DNA of 58,852 nt from Saprospiraceae bacterium (GTDB lineage: Bacteria > Bacteroidota > Bacteroidia > Chitinophagales > Saprospiraceae): NCBI GenBank assembly GCA_020628475.1, contig JAHDFB010000015.1:1-58852 (forward strand), given 5' to 3'. Position numbers and translations under genes: made by a program. Under the pieces are notes generated by a model. It searched no databases. It saw only the letters and a program-made list of their open reading frames with translations, and had not been told where the DNA came from. Positions 1 through 8,467 of this stretch are shown piece after piece (positions within the stretch are counted from its first letter, which is position 1; each line of letters opens with the position of its first letter).

Positions 1-1138
1 GGCCTTGTCCAAATGTTCTTTTTCATGTCCTGCAGATAACTGCACTCGAATCCGTGCCTTTTCTTTCGGAACGACCGGATAAAAGAAGCCGATCACATAG
101 ATGCCTTCTTCAAGCAATTGACTCGCCATCTCCTGTGCTAATTTTGCATCGTAGAGCATCACGGGAATAATCGCGTGCTCTCCTGGAAGTATGTCAAATC
201 CAACAGCTTCCATTCCCGCTCTAAAATACTTCGCATTCCACTCCAATTTATCTCTCAAAGCCGTGCTTTCGGATAGTAAATCCAATACCTTAATCGACGC
301 TCCCACGATCGCAGGTGCCAAGGTATTTGAAAACAGATACGGTCGCGACCGCTGACGAAGTATATCCACGACTTCCTTGCTCGCCGCTGTAAATCCCCCA
401 CTTGCTCCACCTAGTGCCTTACCAAATGTTCCTGTAATAATATCGACCCGTCCCATAGCATTGCAATGCTCATGCGTTCCTCGGCCCGTCTTGCCAACAA
501 ATCCTGTCACATTCATCGACCATCACCAAAGCATCATATTTCTCTGCCAGATCACAAATCTTATCAATCTGCGCAATAGTTCCGTCCATTGAAAATACCC
601 CATCCGTAGCAATCAATCGACGTCTTGCACCCTGTGCTTCGATCAATTTTGCCTCCAAATCAGCCATATCATTAGTATTGTATCGATATCGTGCCGCCTT
701 ACATAAGCGTACACCATCTATAATACTCGCGTGATTGAGTGCATCCGAAATAATCGCATCCTCCTTGGTCAATAAAGGCTCAAATAATCCGCCATTCGCA
801 TCAAAAGCCGCCGCATATAATATAGCATCCTCCATACCTAAGAAATTGGCAATTTTCGACTCTAATTCTTTGTGAATATCTTGTGTACCACAGATAAATC
901 GAACAGAAGACATGCCAAATCCGTGAGTATCAATAGCCTCTTTTGCCGCCTCTATTACGGAAGGATGTGAGGATAAGCCCAAATAGTTGTTTGCACAAAA
1001 ATTGAGCACATCGCCTGCTTCTTTGGTGTTAATCTCCGCAGATTGCGGTCCTGTTATGATACGTTCTTTTTTATATAATCCAGCCTCTTCAATAGTATCT
1101 AACTCCTGTTGTATATCTTGATTTACCTTATTATTCAT
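1..1138 (-). pseudogene. kbl: Glycine C-acetyltransferase (2-amino-3-ketobutyrate CoA ligase), frameshifted and cut by the window edge
   Basis: PLP enzyme of the alpha-oxoamine synthase family. It splits 2-amino-3-ketobutyrate with CoA into glycine and acetyl-CoA, the second step of threonine breakdown after the neighbouring tdh. The N-terminal 210 or so residues read cleanly from ATG 1138 ([43 protein letters not shown]). At 508/509 the frame breaks: the family sequence DEC-H-A-TG lacks five bases, removing the His-Ala pair, and the next frame continues with [25 protein letters not shown] (PLP lysine) and [11 protein letters not shown] to base 1. About ten C-terminal residues lie outside the window. 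The gap from tdh is 33 bp, so the two are probably co-transcribed. Either a genuine lesion or an assembly error; the rest of the protein shows no decay. Confidence 0.88.
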
Positions 1139-1171
1139 ATTCTTTTTTGATTGTGTAATGTCTTCTTGTAA

Positions 1172-2116
1172 TTAGTTTAGTTTTAATCGTAGGTGTTTAA
1201 TCATATCGGCAACCATGGCTTTCAGGTCATATCGATGATTCCAATTCCAATCCTCACGCGCTCTACTATCATCGATACTTTCTGTCCAACTTTCCGCAAT
1301 TTGCTGTCTAAAATCTGGTTTATAGTCGATTTGAAAATCGGGATAATGCTGTTTGATCTCTTCGTATATCTCTCTCGGGGAAAAAGACATGGCAGCCAAG
1401 TTATAACTCGTTCGCACAGAAATATTCTCCGAAGGTCCATCCATCAATTCGATCGTAGCCCGTATTGCATCTTCGATATACATCATCGGTAGACGCGTGT
1501 CTGGTCCCAAAAAGCATTCATATTTTTCACCTTTTATGGCTGCATGGAAAATTTCTACCGCATAATCGGTCGTTCCACCTTCTGGTAGACTTTGGTGACC
1601 TATAATACCTGGATATCGAACGGAACGCACATCTAGTTTATAGCGTTGATTGAAATAATTACACCAAAACTCACCTGTGGTTTTACTCATTCCATATACG
1701 GTCTCAGGTAATAAAGGACAATCTTGAGGCGTATTGACCCTTGGTGTTGTTTTTCCGAAAACGGCTATCGTACTTGGGAAGAAAAAGCGTTTGATATCCA
1801 TTTCATCAGCGATCGTCAATATATTAAGCAACGCGTTTAAATTGACATTCCAAGTTTTCTTCGGGTCCCACTCTCCGCTTGCCGACAAAATAGCTGCGAG
1901 ATGGTAAATCTGGGTAATTCCATGATCCTTGATAATTTCTGTCACCCTCTTTTTATTGAGAATATCCAAAAATTCAAAGGGTGCATTGTCAAAATCAGGT
2001 TCACGAATATCCGTAGCGAGCACCTGCTCTTTACCATATTTTTCGCGTAATCCGGCCGCAAGGACCCTACCCAATTGTCCATTGGCTCCGGTGATAAGGA
2101 TTTTTTCTTGATACAT
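1172..2116 (-). CDS. tdh: L-threonine 3-dehydrogenase, epimerase (short-chain) type
   Basis: NAD-dependent oxidation of L-threonine to 2-amino-3-ketobutyrate by an extended short-chain dehydrogenase, the form typical of Bacteroidota rather than the zinc MDR form of E. coli. A Rossmann motif TGANGQLG lies at residues 9-16, catalytic Ser115/Thr116 (FPSTIAVFG) sit before Tyr141-x3-Lys145 (YGMSK), and YPGIIG and a C-terminal substrate-binding half follow; 314 aa is the normal length. Transcribed ahead of kbl, which uses its product, so the pair forms the threonine-to-glycine route. A 416-bp spacer separates it from the divergent protease gene. Confidence is high from motifs and partner gene. Confidence 0.93.
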   Translation of the reverse strand: MYQEKILITGANGQLGRVLAAGLREKYGKEQVLATDIREPDFDNAPFEFLDILNKKRVTEIIKDHGITQIYHLAAILSASGEWDPKKTWNVNLNALLNILTIADEMDIKRFFFPSTIAVFGKTTPRVNTPQDCPLLPETVYGMSKTTGEFWCNYFNQRYKLDVRSVRYPGIIGHQSLPEGGTTDYAVEIFHAAIKGEKYECFLGPDTRLPMMYIEDAIRATIELMDGPSENISVRTSYNLAAMSFSPREIYEEIKQHYPDFQIDYKPDFRQQIAESWTESIDDSRAREDWNWNHRYDLKAMVADMIKHLRLKLN

Positions 2117-2532
2117 ACTGTTTGATTAGGTCGGGTAAAGATACTAGATAATCAGAAATAGAAAACAGTACATGATATGATTCTTAAATAGGAATATTTT
2201 GATGCCGTAATTCTACTTTTTCGGTCGTAGATATTACAAAAAGTCACATACAAAGAATCGAATAGCAATAGTTGCACATGCAAGTTTTTATATCATAGTT
2301 TTGTTAAATTTCAAAATAATTCGTGGAATATATTGACAATATTGAATTATTTATAGACATTGGGCATCGGTAAGAAAATATAGGAGGTCTTATGTATAAA
2401 ATCTTATGTTTTTGAAAATTGCGTTAAAAAATATGAACTATATTCAAAAATCACCTTAGCTCTCTAAGGATAGTTATATCAATAAAAATCAGAGGTCAAT
2501 AACAACTTTTATTTAATTATTAAACTTTATCT
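2117..2532. other. Divergent intergenic region, no gene seen
   Basis: AT-rich spacer between tdh (minus) and the metalloprotease (plus). A plus-strand TAGTTTTG box at 2296-2303, with a GTTG about 21 bp upstream (TTG at 2272-2274), fits the Bacteroidota promoter pattern but would give a leader of over 200 nt. The stretch 2331-2354 (TATTGACAAT followed directly by ATTGAATTATTTA) recurs at 12783-12815 with a 9-nt insertion. Nothing coding was found. Confidence 0.5.
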
Positions 2533-4821
2533 ATGTTAAAAAATGCTTTACTTTTCATGGTTTTTCTATGCACTTTAATGAGTGTACATGCGCAGAGAAA
2601 CTGTAACACGATGGAAGTTCTCGATAAGCAGCTTCAAGAAGACCCAAAACGCTTAATCAAGATGCAGGCCATCGAGAAGGCAACTCAAAAATTTATCAAC
2701 AATCCCCAAAAAGTAGTCAACGGAACGATCACGATTCCTTGTGTGGTGCACGTCGTGTACAACGGTTCGACTCAGAATATTTCAGATGCTCAGATCGCCT
2801 CTCAAATGACGGTACTGAACGAAGATTTCAGAAGGCTAAATTCGGATGCTGACGGTACATGGCCACAAGCTTCTGATTCAGAAATAGAATTTTGTTTAGC
2901 ATCTGTTGATCCTAATGGAAATGCTACTAATGGTATTACTAGAACATCTACTACAGTGAATGGGTTTGGTACAAACGACGCTGTCAAATTCAACTCTTCT
3001 GGAGGAAAGGATGCTTGGCCAGCGGCTGATTATCTAAACATATGGGTATGTAATATCGGAGGAGGAATCTTAGGATATGCGCAGTTCCCTGGTGGTAATC
3101 CTGCAACCGATGGTGTAGTAAATGACTATCGTTACTTTGGTAATATCGGTACTGCAACGGCGCCTTTTGATTTAGGAAGAACAATGACGCATGAGGTAGG
3201 TCACTACTTAAACCTTCGCCACATCTGGGGTGATGGTAATTGTAATGTAGACGATTTCGTATCGGATACTCCAACTTCAGACGCTTCGAACGGTGGATGT
3301 AATGTTGGACACGTTTCTTGTAACTCTGTTGATATGGTACAAAACTATATGGATTATTCGGATGATGCTTGTATGAATCTATTCACAGAAGGTCAAAAAA
3401 CAAGAATGCGCGCTTTATTTGAAGCAGGTGGTGCTCGGGTAAGCTTATTAAGTTCTCCTGCTTGTGGAACGCCTCCTACTCCAACTTGTGATGATGGTAT
3501 TCAGAACCAAGACGAGACTGGTGTGGATTGTGGTGGAGCTACTTGTCCTCCTTGTAACACCAATTGTACGGATGTGGTCGTTACTATCAATCTAGATAAT
3601 TATCCGGAAGAAACTTCTTGGACGATTACAGATGGATCAGGATCAACGGTTGCTTCTGGTGGAACGTATGGTTCTCAGCCAGATGGATCAACGGTCACGA
3701 TCACAGAATGTTTAGCAGATGGTTGTTATGATTTCACGATCAATGATAGCTATGGTGACGGTATTTGTTGTGCTTATGGTAATGGTTCTTACAATGTAAC
3801 GGTTAACGGTAGTACAGTAGCTTCTGGTGGATCTTTCGGATCAAGCGAGACTACGAACTTCTGTATCGGTGGTGGACCGGTTGAAACTTGTGATGATGGT
3901 ATTCAGAATCAAGGTGAGACTGGCGTTGATTGTGGTGGACCAAATTGTCCAGCTTGTGAGACTTGTGATGACGGTATCCAAAACAATGGAGAAACTGGTG
4001 TTGACTGTGGTGGACCAAACTGTGCGCCTTGTAATACTGGTGGATGTACAGATGTTGCGATCGATTTCAACAACCTAGATTCAGGATGGGGCAATTGGAA
4101 TGACGGTGGATCTGACTGTGTGAGAAGTACGGCAGAAACATATGCTTACAGTGGTACACGCTCTATCCGTCTTCGAGATAACACGAGTTCTTCAGTAGCA
4201 ACATCTGACAACTACAACTTGGCTGGTTTCGAAGAGGTAACGATTGATTTTACATATGTTGGACGTAGTATGGAAAATGGCGAAGACTTCTGGTTACAAG
4301 CTTCTACCAACGGTGGATCAAGCTGGCAAACGATTACGACGTATGCAAGTGGTTCTGAATTTACGAATCTTGTACGTGAGTTTGAAAGTGTAACGATGGT
4401 TGGAACATTTACATCGACCACTAAATTTAGATTCCGTTGTGATGCTTCAAGTAATGCAGACTACGTTTATATCGATGATATCGATATTACAGGTTGTGTT
4501 AATGGTGCTCGTCAGATCATTACGCCTTCTGAGGCAGTTGAGGCTGAAGAAACATTGACGGATAACATTAGTGATGTTAAATTATATCCAAACCCTGCAG
4601 TCAATGATGTTACTTTAGAGATCTCTTCTTTAGAAGCGAAATCGACAACATTTATGATTTTCAACATGAATGGACAGTTGATGCAACAATTTACACAGGA
4701 ATTAGAAGCTGGAAGCCAGCAGAAAGTTCTTTCTGTAGATCAAATGCAAGCAGGTGTTTACTACGTGACGATTATTCAAGGAGAGCAGCGAATTGTTAAG
4801 AAATTCATTGTGATCAAATAA
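2533..4821 (+). CDS. Secreted M43 (cytophagalysin/pappalysin-like) zinc metalloprotease with T9SS sorting domain
   Basis: Extracellular endopeptidase exported by Sec then the type IX system. A signal peptide (about residues 1-20, ending VHA/QR) is followed by a propeptide-like stretch and the M43 catalytic domain. The zinc site is H220-E221-x2-H224-x5-H230 (HEVGHYLNLRH; the usual Gly is Asn227), with a downstream Met-turn region (YMDYSDDACMN). Next come Cys-rich CDDGIQNxxETGVDCGG repeats starting at Cys319, Cys453 and Cys478, a beta-sandwich domain (about 340-445) between repeats 1 and 2, and a second beta-rich domain (about 500-650) with the TSDNYNLAGFEEVTIDF region. The last 80 or so residues are a type A sorting domain (LYPNPAVND ... 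GVYYVTI ... KKFIVIK). The gene stands alone and has a strong terminator. Substrate unknown. Confidence 0.93.
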   Translation: MLKNALLFMVFLCTLMSVHAQRNCNTMEVLDKQLQEDPKRLIKMQAIEKATQKFINNPQKVVNGTITIPCVVHVVYNGSTQNISDAQIASQMTVLNEDFRRLNSDADGTWPQASDSEIEFCLASVDPNGNATNGITRTSTTVNGFGTNDAVKFNSSGGKDAWPAADYLNIWVCNIGGGILGYAQFPGGNPATDGVVNDYRYFGNIGTATAPFDLGRTMTHEVGHYLNLRHIWGDGNCNVDDFVSDTPTSDASNGGCNVGHVSCNSVDMVQNYMDYSDDACMNLFTEGQKTRMRALFEAGGARVSLLSSPACGTPPTPTCDDGIQNQDETGVDCGGATCPPCNTNCTDVVVTINLDNYPEETSWTITDGSGSTVASGGTYGSQPDGSTVTITECLADGCYDFTINDSYGDGICCAYGNGSYNVTVNGSTVASGGSFGSSETTNFCIGGGPVETCDDGIQNQGETGVDCGGPNCPACETCDDGIQNNGETGVDCGGPNCAPCNTGGCTDVAIDFNNLDSGWGNWNDGGSDCVRSTAETYAYSGTRSIRLRDNTSSSVATSDNYNLAGFEEVTIDFTYVGRSMENGEDFWLQASTNGGSSWQTITTYASGSEFTNLVREFESVTMVGTFTSTTKFRFRCDASSNADYVYIDDIDITGCVNGARQIITPSEAVEAEETLTDNISDVKLYPNPAVNDVTLEISSLEAKSTTFMIFNMNGQLMQQFTQELEAGSQQKVLSVDQMQAGVYYVTIIQGEQRIVKKFIVIK

Positions 4822-4861
4822 AGAAACACAACGTTTTAAACAACTATTAAACTATTATGAG

Positions 4862-4891
4862 AGCCTCTCGATGTTTCGAGGGGCTTTTTTT
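4862..4891 (+). terminator. Rho-independent terminator of the metalloprotease gene
   Basis: Arms AGCCTCTCGA (4862-4871) and TCGAGGGGCT (4876-4885) pair over 10 bp with one G-U pair, close on a TGTT loop and run into seven T residues. It lies 41 bp after the stop codon. Confidence 0.9.
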
Positions 4892-4976
4892 GATTTGGGC
4901 AATCCCCTCCGCACTTCCATACGGTCGTTTGTCGGGTCAGGCTGTTCAGTGTTTCCCTTTGGTCATCCCTTCGGGA

Positions 4977-4999
4977 TCCAGTTCATGCCATGAACTGGA
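4977..4999. repeat. Perfect 11-bp palindrome in a GC-rich intergenic stretch
   Basis: TCCAGTTCATG (4977-4987) and CATGAACTGGA (4989-4999) are exact reverse complements around a single C. It sits between the metalloprotease terminator and the 3' end of convergent kptA, in DNA richer in G+C than its surroundings, with no T-run on either side. It could be a processing hairpin, a protein site or a REP-like unit. Confidence 0.6.
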
Positions 5000-5086
5000 C
5001 ACTTCCCATCCTTATTGCGTGATACGGAGTCCGCAGAAGTATGTACCTTGAACCATACGCCTATTCCATGTCTTACGATCCAGTTT

Positions 5087-5632
5087 CTAGTGTATTTGAA
5101 TGTATTTTTTATCGACGAAATTCGTTAACCAGACTCCATTTTCGCTTCTATAAAACACTACTCCATCTTCGATCATTTGTGCCGTATTCAATTGTAGGAT
5201 AACTACTTTCCCATGCCGTTTCCCGACCATCTCCGCCACTTCTAGTGAATCGGAAAGGTGGACATGTAATCGATTTTGGGATTTTATCCCTTGCGCCATA
5301 ATAGATTCTACAAATCGGTTTGCAGTTCCATGATATAAAGGTCCAACTGGAATTTGTTCTTTCAACTGTACATCTACTGGAATGGAGTGTCCTTGATTAG
5401 CACGTATTCGTTTTCCATCTTCTGAGATACTAAATCGATTCTTATTGTTTTCTTTCACGATCTTTTGTATTTCATCTCGATCGAGTTGAATCCCTTTCTT
5501 TTTGGACTTTTGTATCAATTCGTCCAGATCTGCCCAACCATTTTGATCTAAAGTTATGTTGATTTCCTCTGGTTTATGTCTAAGAATCAGACTTAGGAAT
5601 TTGCTTTTCTGTATGTTTTTTTTTGTTTTCAT
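5087..5632 (-). CDS. kptA: RNA 2'-phosphotransferase (Tpt1/KptA family)
   Basis: Transfers the 2'-phosphate from RNA to NAD+, giving ADP-ribose 1'',2''-cyclic phosphate, nicotinamide and repaired RNA. In fungi it finishes tRNA splicing; in bacteria the substrate is unsettled. The 181-aa reading has the winged-helix N-half (KFLSLILRHKPEEINITLDQ) and the ADP-ribosyltransferase half (LYHGTANRFVESI, HVHLSDSLEVA, GKRHGKVVILQL, FYRSENGVWLT), with the expected RH, HGT, HLS and R-E-NGVWLT elements. I chose the ATG at 5632; a TTG six codons upstream is possible. No RNA ligase or splicing gene is next to it. Confidence 0.92.
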   Translation of the reverse strand: MKTKKNIQKSKFLSLILRHKPEEINITLDQNGWADLDELIQKSKKKGIQLDRDEIQKIVKENNKNRFSISEDGKRIRANQGHSIPVDVQLKEQIPVGPLYHGTANRFVESIMAQGIKSQNRLHVHLSDSLEVAEMVGKRHGKVVILQLNTAQMIEDGVVFYRSENGVWLTNFVDKKYIQIH

Positions 5633-6026
5633 GACGCAAAGGTATGACAAAGCTTTTATAATGATCGTTTTCGCATATATTTCGTTTAGTATGTTGAGTT
5701 CGCTTATACTTTACGGATGCCTTCATAGTAGCCTTAGCGTTGTTTTTCTCTTTGAATATTTACAAACAAAATCACTATCCTCTTGAATTTCTGAACGATA
5801 CATGCGTTTCAAGAATGGAATTTCCGCTTCATAAATCGGTATAAGTTCTTTGTTTTTCTGTCAAGATTCATCTCAAATCAAGCTAATATCATCAAATTAG
5901 TACAATTTTTCTTCTCCTTGAAAGCCAATCAATTCAGGCCTTTGAAATTTTCTTGAAAAATTCTTTCAAAATCAAGGAACGGAAACCCACCTTCATTACA
6001 CTAATAGATAGAACAATCTATTTATT
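5633..6026. other. Gene-free divergent spacer
   Basis: About 390 bp of AT-rich DNA between kptA (minus) and the RAYT-like gene (plus). Short open frames here lack recognisable protein features and run opposite kptA. No strong hairpin or clear TAnnTTTG box was picked out. Confidence 0.4.
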
Positions 6027-6680
6027 ATGAAACGCACCAAAGAAGTCTACAAGGGCGGTTATTATTTGTTTGAAAGTAAAGCTGCTGCCAATAGTAATTA
6101 TATTGAATCATTATCAGAAGCGAAGCAATTGATCAAATACGCCCGTTACTATTTACGACATTATTTGCTCATTCATGACTATGTAATCACCAGACATGGT
6201 TGGCAGATGGTTATTTCGATCAATTCTCCAAACTCAAAAATCGATGATTCAGAACGAGTATGGATTCAGATTTCGGAACGGATTCGATTATTTTTATCCA
6301 GTTATGTACGCTGTATTAACCGATGGAGAAATCGCAGTGGTGTTTTGGTGGCGAGCAACTATGCTCGTTACTATTTTGAATCAATGGAGGAGGCGGAGGT
6401 ACATTTGAAGATGGTAAGGAATCAGCAGCTTAGGATATATCAGAAACGGAAGCGATATCGAGGTCGTAAGCATCATTATCGGATTGGTAGAAAAGAGGCT
6501 CTAGGATCGGTGTTTTTATGTTCGAAAGAATTGGATAGAACGGAAGAGAAAGGGATTAGAAAAGTTTGGGGTCCTATATTTATTGGCCTTACAATTCTCG
6601 TAGGACAAAAATTGATAAAATCAACGCTAAAATTACATACTCGCGCTAAATCTTATCAAAATCACCAAAATTCCTCCTAA
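6027..6680 (+). CDS. Degenerate REP-associated tyrosine transposase (Y1/HUH)-like protein
   Basis: 217-aa basic protein whose first 130 residues follow the Y1_Tnp/RAYT layout: GGYYLFES start, a helix, then LIHDYVITRHGWQMVIS where active members have an HUH core such as MPNHVHLLI, then helix-rich SERIRLFLSSYVRCINRWRNRSG corresponding to the F..YxxWFNxxxxxxG segment. Here only His57 of the His-x-His pair remains, with Trp59 in place of the second His, so metal-dependent DNA nicking is doubtful. The C-terminus is very basic (QKRKRYRGRKHHYR) and ends in a possible hydrophobic segment (WGPIFIGLTILVG). No flanking terminal repeats were seen. Domesticated or dying RAYT is the best reading; the family call is from pattern only. 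Confidence 0.6.
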   Translation: MKRTKEVYKGGYYLFESKAAANSNYIESLSEAKQLIKYARYYLRHYLLIHDYVITRHGWQMVISINSPNSKIDDSERVWIQISERIRLFLSSYVRCINRWRNRSGVLVASNYARYYFESMEEAEVHLKMVRNQQLRIYQKRKRYRGRKHHYRIGRKEALGSVFLCSKELDRTEEKGIRKVWGPIFIGLTILVGQKLIKSTLKLHTRAKSYQNHQNSS

Positions 6681-6800
6681 TTCCCAGCACCCCGTTCCAC
6701 ATTTCCACCAAAAACCACCGGTTCCCATCTCCACCCAAGCCTCATACTTCATGCAGGCCCAACACCCTGCACACTTCATTTACCTTACCAAGCATCACTC
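6681..6800. other. C-rich, G-poor low-complexity intergenic stretch
   Basis: Directly after the RAYT-like stop codon the plus strand is dominated by C and A with very few G (runs such as CACCCCG, CCACCAAAAACCACC, CATCTCCACCC). This strand bias is unlike the rest of the window. No open frame of note and no hairpin. Confidence 0.5.
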
Positions 6801-6896
6801 CTTTACGAAGCCTTATCAAACATTAACACTCTTTTACACTTCAATCATTCCAAAAAATGTTTCCCAATGTACCTTTGAATAAAATATCTTTAATCG

Positions 6897-7955
6897 ATGA
6901 ACAAATTAATTCTATTATTGGCTATATGTTGTATGCTTCAATCTTGCAAGAGTCATCCCAAAACCTTCACTCCTACTAAAATTGCTGAACAAATCGGAGA
7001 ATATGTGTTGGATGTATTTGAAGATAGCAAGGGGAATCTCTGGTTTGGCACCTTATCGAAAGGAGTAGCAAAATATGATGGTAAAGGAGTTCAATATTTA
7101 ACTGAAGATGATGGTCTTGCTAATAATGCCGTGGTAGATATTCTAGAAGATACCTCCAACAATATTTGGATGGCCACACAAAATGGATTATCCAAATTTG
7201 ATGGAAAGGAATTTACTAATTATGGGGTCGAACAAGGACTCGTACAATCAAGCCTATCTAATATATTGATCGATAGTAAAGGGAAATTTTGGGTTGGTAC
7301 TTGGGGTGGTGTTTCTCTATTCAATGGGGAGCGATTCACTACAGTAGAGCTACCTAAGTCTTCTGTCACATTGGAATCATATCAAAAAACACAAGATTGG
7401 ATTACCTTATTATATGAAGATGAGGATGGAAACATCTGGATAGGAACAGATGGTTTAGGATTATTGAAATATGATGGAAAAGCATGGCAAACATATACTA
7501 ATAATGAGGGCCTTCTATCGAACAACGTTTGTACAATGGTTCAAGATCAAAGAGGTGCTATTTGGGTAGGAAGCAGAATTAAAGAACACGATCATCCAGA
7601 TCCAGAAAAACGTTTTGGTGCTGGAGGATTAAATAGAGGAACTGGTCAAACATTCCATCATTTCCCCGAGATGGAAGCGTTCAACCAATCCAGTATTTAT
7701 GCTGTATATAAGGATTCTAAGGAGTACATTTGGATCGGTACAACTGGAAGAGGATTATACAAATTTGATGGCACAAATTTTATCCATTACATATATCAAC
7801 CATCCCTACCCCCCATCATAGATATCAAAGAAAATCCACCGATCCAAGTAATTTACGAAGACTCTAAAGGACAAATTTGGTTAGGCTGCTCTGGTGGATT
7901 ATTTAAAGTGGCAGATGATTACATAGTAAATGTTACGACCAATGGACCTTGGTAA
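6897..7955 (+). CDS. Lipoprotein with two-component regulator propeller (reg_prop) repeats
   Basis: A lipoprotein signal (LQSC, Cys17) is followed by about seven propeller blades of the reg_prop type: recurring E/D-DSKGNLWFGT-xxGVxKYDGKxFxxYxxxDGL units (for example DVFEDSKGNLWFGT, DILEDTSNNIWMAT, LIDSKGKFWVGT, YEDEDGNIWIGT, YKDSKEYIWIGT, YEDSKGQIWLGC). Such repeats form the periplasmic sensor of hybrid two-component systems, but this 352-aa protein has no kinase, TM segment or HTH, so it is a free-standing, membrane-tethered beta-propeller. Partner unknown; neighbours give no hint. Confidence 0.85.
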   Translation: MNKLILLLAICCMLQSCKSHPKTFTPTKIAEQIGEYVLDVFEDSKGNLWFGTLSKGVAKYDGKGVQYLTEDDGLANNAVVDILEDTSNNIWMATQNGLSKFDGKEFTNYGVEQGLVQSSLSNILIDSKGKFWVGTWGGVSLFNGERFTTVELPKSSVTLESYQKTQDWITLLYEDEDGNIWIGTDGLGLLKYDGKAWQTYTNNEGLLSNNVCTMVQDQRGAIWVGSRIKEHDHPDPEKRFGAGGLNRGTGQTFHHFPEMEAFNQSSIYAVYKDSKEYIWIGTTGRGLYKFDGTNFIHYIYQPSLPPIIDIKENPPIQVIYEDSKGQIWLGCSGGLFKVADDYIVNVTTNGPW

Positions 7956-8148
7956 AACGGCCATATTTTGTACATCTTCATAGTATAATTAAAATGTATA
8001 TAAACAATTAACTCCTAAGATAAGGTGGTTGTCCAGCAAATTGTTAAAATGATATTTTTCAATATAATCATTGATAATTATCAAGCTTTAGTCCTTTTCA
8101 ATAGTGTATCTTTAGGTGTAGAACGATTGTACAGAATAACATCTAATT

Positions 8149-8466
8149 ATGCATTGGAATTACACAGAATTCAAAACATACTTACTTTTAGAAGCAGCAC
8201 ATGGAGACATGGACTTCAGTCAAGAAGAAAAAGATATCATCACTAATAAATTGAGTGAGGAGACTTACGATAAAATCCTGAGTGAATTTCACGAAGATAG
8301 CGATTATCAACGTATCGAAAAAATAAGAGACGCCGCGAAAATCTACTGTGACACATCTGATAAAAGAATGGATTTATTGGAAAGTGTAAAAGACATTTTT
8401 ATTTCCGATGGCATTTATGATACCATGGAAAAAAACCTAATGCTCTACCTTAAAAAGTTGCTATAA
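8149..8466 (+). CDS. TerB-like small cytosolic protein
   Basis: 105-aa all-helical acidic protein (YLLLEAAHGDMDFSQEEKDIITNKL ... SDYQRIEKIRDAAKIYC ... FISDGIYDTMEKNLMLYLKKLL). The FSQEEKDII element and two D/E-rich loops (HGDMDFS and ISDGIYDT) match TerB-like folds, where such acidic positions bind metal. No signal peptide. It ends two bases before the convergent barrel gene. Function in this lineage is not established. Confidence 0.72.
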   Translation: MHWNYTEFKTYLLLEAAHGDMDFSQEEKDIITNKLSEETYDKILSEFHEDSDYQRIEKIRDAAKIYCDTSDKRMDLLESVKDIFISDGIYDTMEKNLMLYLKKLL

Positions 8467-8467
8467 A

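Noticed and set aside
377..592. Plus-strand open frame over kbl
   Set aside because: It lies opposite the conserved kbl frames, has no domain and is explained by kbl codon structure.
3487..4040. Three Cys-rich repeats as a CRISPR or nucleotide repeat
   Set aside because: They are irregularly spaced protein-level repeats inside one gene, without spacers of constant size.
8025..8246. Alternative frame before the TerB-like gene
   Set aside because: Overlaps the TerB-like start and shows no domain; the TerB frame is clear.
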